NCBI GenBank assembly: GCA_040002995.1
Contig: JBDUDK010000053.1
Span: 1 to 39,036, forward strand
Length of the DNA stretch: 39,036 nt
Origin: JBDUDK01 sp040002995
Lineage (GTDB): Bacteria; Actinomycetota; Acidimicrobiia; Acidimicrobiales; Ilumatobacteraceae
Direction of reading: 5' to 3'
The notes under the pieces are model-generated. The model did not search any database and had not been told where the DNA came from. It saw nothing but the letters and a program-made list of their open reading frames with translations. Of the stretch, positions 34,321 to 39,036 are shown piece after piece; the first letter of the stretch is position 1; every line of letters begins with the position of its first letter. The position numbers were made by a program, and so were the translations under genes.

Positions 34321-35277
34321 TCAACCCCGGCGACCGGCGAACGCCGCGACGGCGCTGGTGAAGGCGTGCGGCGCCTCCCACGGCACGAAATGACCACAGT
34401 CACGCAGCAGAAAAGGGCCCACATGCTGGGCAAAGACGAGGGCCGCCATTCGGTCAAAGTCGGGATAGAGCACGTGGTCGCTGGGGCCGAACAAAATCAG
34501 CGTGGGCGTGCGCTCATTGCGTGAAAGCAGCGTGTCGCCCGCACGGGCCGTGGCCGAAAATGCGCTCTCGTAGGCCCCGAAACTGGCCCGGAGCTTGGCG
34601 CCATCGGCGAACGGCTCGGTGTGGAAATCGACCGTGTTGTTCGCAGCTGGGTCGTTCGCGGCTGGGCGCCGTTCCGGGGAGACGAACGCGCCGGGATGGG
34701 CCCAGAACCGCGACGTATAGAAGGTGGCGATATAGCGGCGCCGCTCGTCGGGCGTGGCCAGCTCCTGGGCCAGGGCGTCGGCGCCGGTGCCCTGGCGGAA
34801 GAAGTAGTCGCTCGCCTCCGCCGCCGGACGGGTGCGCAGGCCCGCCATGGCTTCCTTGTCGAACGGCAGCGGCGAGTTGAACACCACCATCCGGTCGACC
34901 CAGTCAGGGTGACGCAACGCGAGGTCCTGGACCACGGGACCCCCCAGGTCGCCGCCGGCGAGCACGACGCGCTCGTGGCCGAGGTGGTCGTGCACGAGGG
35001 CGTAGAGGTCGTGGCTGTGCGACCAGACGTCGTGGAACCCATCAGGGCCGACGTCGGAGTCGCCGAAGCCTCTGAGGTCGGGAACGATCACCTCGAAACC
35101 GGCACTGGCGAGCGGCGCGATGACCTTCCAATAGATGCGCTTGGTCTCGGGCCAGCCGTGCACGAGGAGAAGAGGTATCCCGCCCGTGCCCTCGCGAACG
35201 AAGGCCTGCCGAAAGCCCCGGGGCGATGCGCGATGGATGGCGAAGCGGTCGGGGTCGAGGTCCGGTGACGCGCTCAT
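34321..35277 (-). CDS. Epoxide-hydrolase/dehalogenase-like alpha/beta hydrolase
   Basis: The 318-residue enzyme has the HGWPETKRIYW oxyanion motif (about 40-50), the PDLRGFGDSD strand, the nucleophile elbow LAGGDLGGPVVQ with Asp110, and the C-terminal DCGHFVPWEAP with the catalytic histidine. An aspartate nucleophile together with HGWP fits epoxide hydrolases and fluoroacetate-type dehalogenases, not esterases. The substrate is unknown. The open frame extends upstream to 35445, but the ATG at 35277 overlaps the GNAT stop (ATGA), so it is the coupled start. It is the last gene of the 50-residue protein / Nudix / GNAT / hydrolase operon. No signal peptide is seen. Confidence 0.9.
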   Translation of the reverse strand: MSASPDLDPDRFAIHRASPRGFRQAFVREGTGGIPLLLVHGWPETKRIYWKVIAPLASAGFEVIVPDLRGFGDSDVGPDGFHDVWSHSHDLYALVHDHLGHERVVLAGGDLGGPVVQDLALRHPDWVDRMVVFNSPLPFDKEAMAGLRTRPAAEASDYFFRQGTGADALAQELATPDERRRYIATFYTSRFWAHPGAFVSPERRPAANDPAANNTVDFHTEPFADGAKLRASFGAYESAFSATARAGDTLLSRNERTPTLILFGPSDHVLYPDFDRMAALVFAQHVGPFLLRDCGHFVPWEAPHAFTSAVAAFAGRRG

Positions 35278-35810
35278 GGACGGCTCAGGCGCCACAGGCT
35301 GCCGTCGAGCTCGACACCGCGCTGGCTGCAGGGTGCCGCGCCGATTCGCTCGAACGCGCAGCGCTCGAGCACCCGTTCCGAGGCGATGTTGCCGCTTGCA
35401 ACGCGCGCGATCACCTCGGACAACTTGAGCACCTCGTGGGCCCACCGAGCCACCCCCGGCAGCACGGTCGTCATCACTCCTCGCCCTCTCGCGTCGCGCG
35501 CCAGCCAGTATCCGACCTCGGCCCGACGCTTGAGCCAGTCGACGTCGGCGAGGCCCGTGGCGCCGAGCAGCTCACCGGTCTCGGTGACCGCGATCGCCAT
35601 AGGCGCTCCTGTACCCGCGACGCGAGCGTTGTGCGACAGCTCGTAAAGCGCCACCGCGTCGCGTGCGGTGTACGGCACCGGGATTTTCGTCCACTTCTGA
35701 ATCTCGGGATCCTGACAGGCGTCGAACACCCACGCGATGTCGTCGGCACCCCACGAACGCAGTGTGTAGGCGCCCACTTCGAAGGGTCGATCATCGATCA
35801 CGGGCATCAT
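35274..35810 (-). CDS. GNAT-family N-acetyltransferase
   Basis: The 178-residue protein is of the RimJ/RimL-like type: YTLRSWGADDIAWVFDACQDPEIQKWT at the start, ELLGATGLADVDW in the core, the acetyl-CoA loop RDARGRGVMTTVL, and VIARVASGNIASERVLERCAFE, a motif typical of this subgroup. It transfers an acetyl group to an amine; protein N-termini and small molecules are both possible. The gene starts inside the end of the Nudix gene (overlap of about 20 bases; ATG at 35810 or 35807) and its stop overlaps the hydrolase start, so it is firmly within the operon. Confidence 0.88.
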   Translation of the reverse strand: MMPVIDDRPFEVGAYTLRSWGADDIAWVFDACQDPEIQKWTKIPVPYTARDAVALYELSHNARVAGTGAPMAIAVTETGELLGATGLADVDWLKRRAEVGYWLARDARGRGVMTTVLPGVARWAHEVLKLSEVIARVASGNIASERVLERCAFERIGAAPCSQRGVELDGSLWRLSRP

Positions 35811-36474
35811 CGACTCCGTGGGCGAGGCAGAGAAGGTTCACGAGCATGCGGGCGGTGGCTCCCCACACGGTCTCGTCCGCGAGTTCGAAAAAGTAGATGG
35901 AGCGCTCGAGTGGCGCCACCCCCCAGCGCTCTTCGCGAAACACTCCTTCGGTCATCAGCTCAGACAGCGGGACGAGGAGCACCCGGTCCACCTCGTGGGG
36001 GTTCGGGCGGAGTTCGCCGGGCCGTTCCGGCAAAACGCCAACGAACGCATGGATCAGCGAGCGGCTTCCGACGGTGGCGACATCGTCGAGCGTGCCGATG
36101 ATCTCGACGTGGCGCGGATCGAGGCCGACCTCCTCGGTCGCCTCGCGGAGAGCGGCATCGAGCGCCGTCTCGCCCGGGTCGAGACGCCCGCCGGGAAAGC
36201 TCACCTCACCCTTGTGGCTTCTCAAATGCTGGCCCCGCACCGTGAGAAGGACCTGCACTTCGCTCCCATCGACGAAGAGCGCGACGAGCACCGCAGAGTC
36301 GGTGCTGCCCTCGAGTACGAGCGGGGTGGGCCGACCGGGCCCGCGGGCGGCGAACCGCTCGCGGAGATGGTCAAGAGTGAGGGCGGCGGGATCACCCGCC
36401 ACCCAGGGAGGCGGTCCGCCCTCCGTCCATGCGGTTGGGCGCGGGATGCGCTGACCGCCGCCCCGACGACTCAC
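35791..36474 (-). CDS. Nudix hydrolase, CoA-pyrophosphatase-like
   Basis: The 227-residue protein has a complete Nudix box from Gly96 to Leu118 (Glu102, Arg110, Glu111, Glu114 and Glu115 all present). Just before it, VLLTVRGQHLRSHKGEVSFP matches the UPF0035 signature that marks coenzyme A diphosphatases, which cleave CoA to 3',5'-ADP and phosphopantetheine. This is good but not decisive evidence. The N-terminal 30 residues are rich in Arg, Gly and Pro and may be disordered. The GTG start overlaps the stop of the 50-residue gene (GTGA), and the end overlaps the GNAT gene. CoA turnover may link it to the acyl-CoA genes elsewhere in the window. Confidence 0.88.
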   Translation of the reverse strand: MSRRGGGQRIPRPTAWTEGGPPPWVAGDPAALTLDHLRERFAARGPGRPTPLVLEGSTDSAVLVALFVDGSEVQVLLTVRGQHLRSHKGEVSFPGGRLDPGETALDAALREATEEVGLDPRHVEIIGTLDDVATVGSRSLIHAFVGVLPERPGELRPNPHEVDRVLLVPLSELMTEGVFREERWGVAPLERSIYFFELADETVWGATARMLVNLLCLAHGVDDARDR

Positions 36475-36623
36475 GCGCTCGGCGCCTCGATCAATGACCG
36501 CAGCAGTGCGGGCAGCCCGGCCGTCTTCAAGTTCGCGATCACCCGACCGGGTGTCGCCTCACCGCGTTCCCACTCGTCCCAGAACGCGAGCATCTTGGCC
36601 GGGTCGAGCGCGGGCGTTTCCAT
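36471..36623 (-). CDS. Conserved-looking 50-residue protein
   Basis: This short gene encodes 50 residues: METPALDPAKMLAFWDEWER, then a segment GEATPGRVIANLKTAGLPAL and a short tail. It is helical and amphipathic, with the FWDEWERGE..PG and LKTAGLP patterns that I recall from uncharacterised actinobacterial small proteins, though no search was possible. Support is strong: a TAGGCT box six bases before its ATG, a GTGA overlap with the Nudix gene, normal codon usage, and position as first gene of a four-gene coupled operon. Its function is unknown; it could assist the Nudix enzyme. Confidence 0.75.
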   Translation of the reverse strand: METPALDPAKMLAFWDEWERGEATPGRVIANLKTAGLPALLRSLIEAPSA

Positions 36624-36629
36624 GCCCGC

Positions 36630-36635
36630 AGCCTA
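36630..36635 (-). promoter_or_regulatory. -10 box TAGGCT of the 50-residue protein / Nudix / GNAT / hydrolase operon
   Basis: TAGGCT with a six-base gap to the ATG at 36623. It lies in the 24 bases between this gene and the preceding membrane protein gene. Confidence 0.55.
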
Positions 36636-36647
36636 CGAGGACCCCAC

Positions 36648-37151
36648 TCAGCGCCTCTGATCGCGTTTGGCCTTCGCCGCCTTCACGTATTTGACGCCCG
36701 CCGCCACGGCCCGACCCGCCTTACGGCCAACCTCCTCCGACAACCCGCCGTCGTCGGTGCTGACCCCTGCGGCGGCCCTCCTGGTCTTCACCTTCACCGG
36801 CTTGGGCGCGTAGTTCGTGCGGAACACGAGCGCGAGTAGCACCACGATCGCCACCACCACGAGGCTGATCTCCGCCCCGTCACCGTCACGCCCGAAGAGC
36901 GCCAGCGCGCCGGCGAGGAGCGCGATCGCCACGACGTCGAGCACCCGGTGCAGGCCCCGCGCCACGAGACGAAACGCGGCGAGCGGCCCGTCGGCCGTCG
37001 CGCCGAGCAGGATCAACGTCGCGCCGGCAACGACGGGCAACGTCACGCTCGATGCGTGAATGGCCTGGGAGACGACGAGAAGCCCGCAGAGGTACTCGAG
37101 GGCCTGGTGGATCCAGAACGGCAGTTTCGTGCTGGGGGGCGAATCCGGCAT
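36648..37151 (-). CDS. Four-helix membrane protein with basic C-terminal tail
   Basis: The 167-residue protein has hydrophobic helices at about 19-35, 37-53, 69-87 and 95-111, and a cytoplasmic tail of about 55 residues rich in Lys, Arg and Ala (GRKAGRAVAAGVKYVKAAKAK). The tail may bind acidic lipids or nucleic acid, but nothing specific is seen. I do not recognise a family. The ATG at 37151 is preferred over an upstream one at 37202, because it is followed at once by coding-type sequence and has GATGAT, close to a -10 box, six bases before it. It lies behind the groEL hairpin, 98 bases after the groEL stop, on the same strand. Confidence 0.7.
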   Translation of the reverse strand: MPDSPPSTKLPFWIHQALEYLCGLLVVSQAIHASSVTLPVVAGATLILLGATADGPLAAFRLVARGLHRVLDVVAIALLAGALALFGRDGDGAEISLVVVAIVVLLALVFRTNYAPKPVKVKTRRAAAGVSTDDGGLSEEVGRKAGRAVAAGVKYVKAAKAKRDQRR

Positions 37152-37178
37152 TACTCCATCATCGCCCGAAAACTCACA

Positions 37179-37228
37179 CGAGCCCAGGGACGCGCTGCTC
37201 ACTTTTGGTGGCTGCGTCCCCGGGCTCG
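37179..37228 (-). terminator. Stem-loop after groEL
   Basis: Two 15-base arms (37179-37193 and 37214-37228) pair with one G-U wobble around a 20-base loop. On the minus strand a weak AGTTTT run follows a few bases after the stem. It is a likely terminator or attenuator between groEL and the membrane protein gene. Confidence 0.55.
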
Positions 37229-37249
37229 CGAAAGAACTGGAACCGGCGG

Positions 37250-38923
37250 TTACATCATCCCGCCCATACCGCCCATACCGCCCATGCCACCCATACCGCC
37301 CATTCCACCCATGCCGCCACCCGGCATGGCCGGCATCGCGGACTTCTTCTCGGGCTTGTCGGCGACGAGCGCCTCGGTGGTGAGCAGCAACGCGGCGATC
37401 GACGCTGCGTTTTGAAGGGCCGCCCTCGTGACCTTCGCGGGATCGATGATGCCCGCCTTCACGAGGTCGACGATCTCACCGGTGGCCGCGTTGAAGCCGA
37501 GTGAACCCGTCTCGCGCTCGATGCGCTGCACGATCAGCCCGCCCTCGTGTCCCGCGTTTTCGGCAATGAGACGAGCAGGAGCTTCGAGCGCCTCCCACAC
37601 GGCCTTCGCGCCCGTGGCCTCGTCGCCTGAAAGGCCCGAGACGAGATCGGCAACGGCCGAGCGGGCACGAAGCAGCGCGGTACCGCCGCCGGCAACGACA
37701 CCTTCCTCGATGGCCGCACGCGTGGCCGAGAGGGCATCTTCGATGCGGTGCTTCTTCTCCTTGAGCTCCACTTCCGTGGCCGCGCCCACCTTGACGACGG
37801 CGACACCACCGGACAGCTTCGCCAGCCGCTCCTGGAGCTTCTCTTTGTCCCAATCGGAGTCAGTGTTGTCGATCTCGGTCTTGATCTGCGCGACGCGGCC
37901 CTTCACTTCGGCCGGATCACCCTTCCCACCGACGATCGTGGTGTTGTCCTTGGTGACGATCACCTTGTCGGCCCGGCCGAGCAGATCGAGCGTGGCGTTC
38001 TCGAGCTTCAGCCCGATCTCTTCGGTGATCACTTGCGCGCCGGTGAGCAGCGCCATGTCTTGGAGCATCGCCTTACGGCGGTCACCAAAGCCGGGCGCCT
38101 TCACGGCCACGCTGCGGAACGTGCCTCTGATCTTGTTGACGACGAGGGTGGCAAGAGCTTCGCCGTCGACGTCCTCAGCCACGATGACGAGGTTCTTGCC
38201 CGTCTGAATGACCTTCTCGAGCAACGGCAGGAGCTGTTGCACCGAGGAGACCTTCGAGTTCAGGAACAAGAGGTAGGGCTCCTCGAGCACAGCCTCTTGA
38301 CGCTCGGCGTCGGTGACGAAGTGGGGCGAGATGTAGCCCTTGTCGAACTGCATGCCCTCGGTGAACTCGAGTTCCATCCCGAAGGTGTTCGATTCCTCAA
38401 CGGTGACCACGCCGTCCTTGCCCACCCGATCGATGGCCTCGGCGATGACGTCGCCGATCGCCGGATCAGCCGCGGAAATCGAGGCGACCTGAGCGATTTC
38501 GCTCTTGTCGTCGACTTCCTTCGACTGGCTCTTGATCGACTCGACGGCCGCGGCGACCGCCTTCTCGATGCCCTTCTTGAGGCTCATCGGATTGGCGCCC
38601 GCGGCCACGTTGCGCAGGCCCTGCTTGATCAGTGCCTGCGCCAGCACGGTGGCCGTCGTGGTGCCGTCGCCGGCTACGTCGTTGGTCTTGGTGGCCACTT
38701 CCTTCACCAGCTGGGCGCCCATGTTCTCGTACGCGTCGTCGAGCTCGACTTCGCGGGCGATCGACACGCCATCGTTGGTGATCGTGGGCGCGCCGTACTT
38801 CTTCTCCAGTACGACGTTGCGGCCCTTGGGCCCGAGTGTGACCTTCACCGCGTCGGCGAGTTTGTTCACACCGGCTTCGAGGGCGCGACGCGCGTCCTCA
38901 TCGAACTTCAGCATCTTGACCAT
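37250..38923 (-). CDS. groL: Chaperonin GroEL
   Basis: The 557-residue subunit forms the 14-mer that folds proteins with GroES. It has KMLKFDEDARRALEAGVNKL at the start, TLGPKGRNVVLEKKYGAP, the ATP loop VAGDGTTTATVLAQAL, the apical domain with YISPHFVTD, VAVKAPGFGDRRKAM, and EEGVVAGGGTALL near the end, all as in canonical GroEL. The tail consists of GGM repeats ending in two Met, the flexible inner-chamber tail of housekeeping GroEL; it is not the His-rich tail of mycobacterial GroEL1. The ATG at 38923 lies five bases after the groES stop, so the pair forms the classical operon. No CIRCE element can be checked, because the promoter is outside the window. Confidence 0.98.
   Translation of the reverse strand: MVKMLKFDEDARRALEAGVNKLADAVKVTLGPKGRNVVLEKKYGAPTITNDGVSIAREVELDDAYENMGAQLVKEVATKTNDVAGDGTTTATVLAQALIKQGLRNVAAGANPMSLKKGIEKAVAAAVESIKSQSKEVDDKSEIAQVASISAADPAIGDVIAEAIDRVGKDGVVTVEESNTFGMELEFTEGMQFDKGYISPHFVTDAERQEAVLEEPYLLFLNSKVSSVQQLLPLLEKVIQTGKNLVIVAEDVDGEALATLVVNKIRGTFRSVAVKAPGFGDRRKAMLQDMALLTGAQVITEEIGLKLENATLDLLGRADKVIVTKDNTTIVGGKGDPAEVKGRVAQIKTEIDNTDSDWDKEKLQERLAKLSGGVAVVKVGAATEVELKEKKHRIEDALSATRAAIEEGVVAGGGTALLRARSAVADLVSGLSGDEATGAKAVWEALEAPARLIAENAGHEGGLIVQRIERETGSLGFNAATGEIVDLVKAGIIDPAKVTRAALQNAASIAALLLTTEALVADKPEKKSAMPAMPGGGMGGMGGMGGMGGMGGMGGMM
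37256..37321 (-). repeat. Nine-base tandem repeats encoding the GroEL GGM tail
   Basis: Seven near-identical nine-base units encode Gly-Gly-Met in the GroEL tail, with third-position variation between units. Such repeats can change copy number by slippage; tail length affects the folding chamber volume. Confidence 0.8.
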
Positions 38924-38928
38924 GGGAC

Positions 38929-39036
38929 CTACTTCGCGACGATGGCGAGCACGTCGCGGCTGGTGAGGATGAGAAGGTCCTCGCCGTCGATCGTGATCTC
39001 GGTGCCGCCGTACTTCGAGTAGACGACGGTGTCGCC
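38929..39036 (-). CDS. groS: Co-chaperonin GroES (C-terminal part only)
   Basis: Only the last 35 residues are inside the window, translated directly from the reverse strand: GDTVVYSKYGGTEITIDGED, then LLILTSRDVLAIVAK and a TAG stop. GDTVVYSKYGGTE and the LTSRDVLAIV end are typical of GroES, the seven-fold lid of the chaperonin. It precedes groEL by five bases in the same direction. The mobile loop and the start lie beyond the right edge. Confidence 0.93.
   Translation of the reverse strand, partial: GDTVVYSKYGGTEITIDGEDLLILTSRDVLAIVAK

Noticed and set aside
34032..34381. Open frames of 82-109 residues in the gap after the terminator
   Set aside because: The plus-strand frame starts within the terminator and has no promoter or domain; the minus-strand frame begins antisense-like within the hydrolase gene and lacks a start of its own.
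37748..39022. Long open frame antisense to groEL (and similar ones antisense to sucC, pcrA, guaA and the MoxR-type ATPase gene)
   Set aside because: High G+C at third positions makes opposite frames open by default. The products are rich in Arg, His and Asp, lack domains, and the other strand encodes well-known proteins.

Overview
The window looks like ordinary chromosomal core sequence from a high-G+C actinobacterium, most likely of the class Acidimicrobiia or a close relative. This placement is inference. It rests on G+C of roughly two thirds by eye, GTG and TTG starts, a menaquinone-type sdhCAB operon with a single b558-family membrane subunit, a K+-independent H+-pyrophosphatase, a PcrA/UvrD1 helicase, an actinobacterial Fpg-family glycosylase, lipid-linked genes (SCP2, acyl-CoA synthetase, APH-like kinases), and many genes with a TANNNT -10 box only 6-9 bases before the start codon, which is the signature of leaderless mRNA. 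I saw no phage, IS element, CRISPR array, rRNA or tRNA.

Layout. 1-4528: a MoxR-type ATPase and a VWA protein (cut by the left edge) on the minus strand, separated by a stand-alone class III nucleotidyl cyclase on the plus strand, then an intracellular GH2 beta-mannosidase-like enzyme. 4575-10563: the sdhCAB operon divergent from hppA. 10628-13173: DedA and a lipocalin-like protein divergent from an SCP2-Fpg pair. 13174-16605: mdh, metF and purH, each with its own start-proximal -10 box. 16689-20179: a small membrane protein, an operon of a B12-binding protein with sucC and sucD, and a divergent membrane-anchored hypothetical. 20195-25499: pcrA, a DrrAB-like ABC exporter and a PLP aminotransferase. 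25607-30511: an acyl-CoA synthetase behind a large perfect inverted repeat, then a translationally coupled kinase-hydrolase-kinase operon divergent from a PadR regulator. 30516-33994: an NlpC/P60 peptidoglycan hydrolase, guaA and two small hypotheticals. 33995-34320: a gene-poor stretch with an intrinsic terminator. 34321-36623: a coupled operon of a 50-residue protein, a CoA-pyrophosphatase-like Nudix, a GNAT acetyltransferase and an epoxide-hydrolase-like enzyme. 36648-39036: a membrane protein, groEL and the end of groES.

How the genes work together. SucCD, SdhCAB and Mdh cover three of the last four steps of the TCA cycle; fumarase is not in the window. The B12-binding protein ahead of sucCD suggests that succinyl-CoA from a mutase also enters here. 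MetF, PurH and GuaA serve one-carbon and purine metabolism, and HppA recovers the energy of pyrophosphate released by biosynthesis and acyl-CoA activation. The most noteworthy signals are regulatory: the repeated leaderless promoter architecture, the 16-16-16 inverted repeat between the aminotransferase and the acyl-CoA synthetase, and a perfect palindrome over the metF -10 box. I found no clear evidence of a wholly new multi-gene system.
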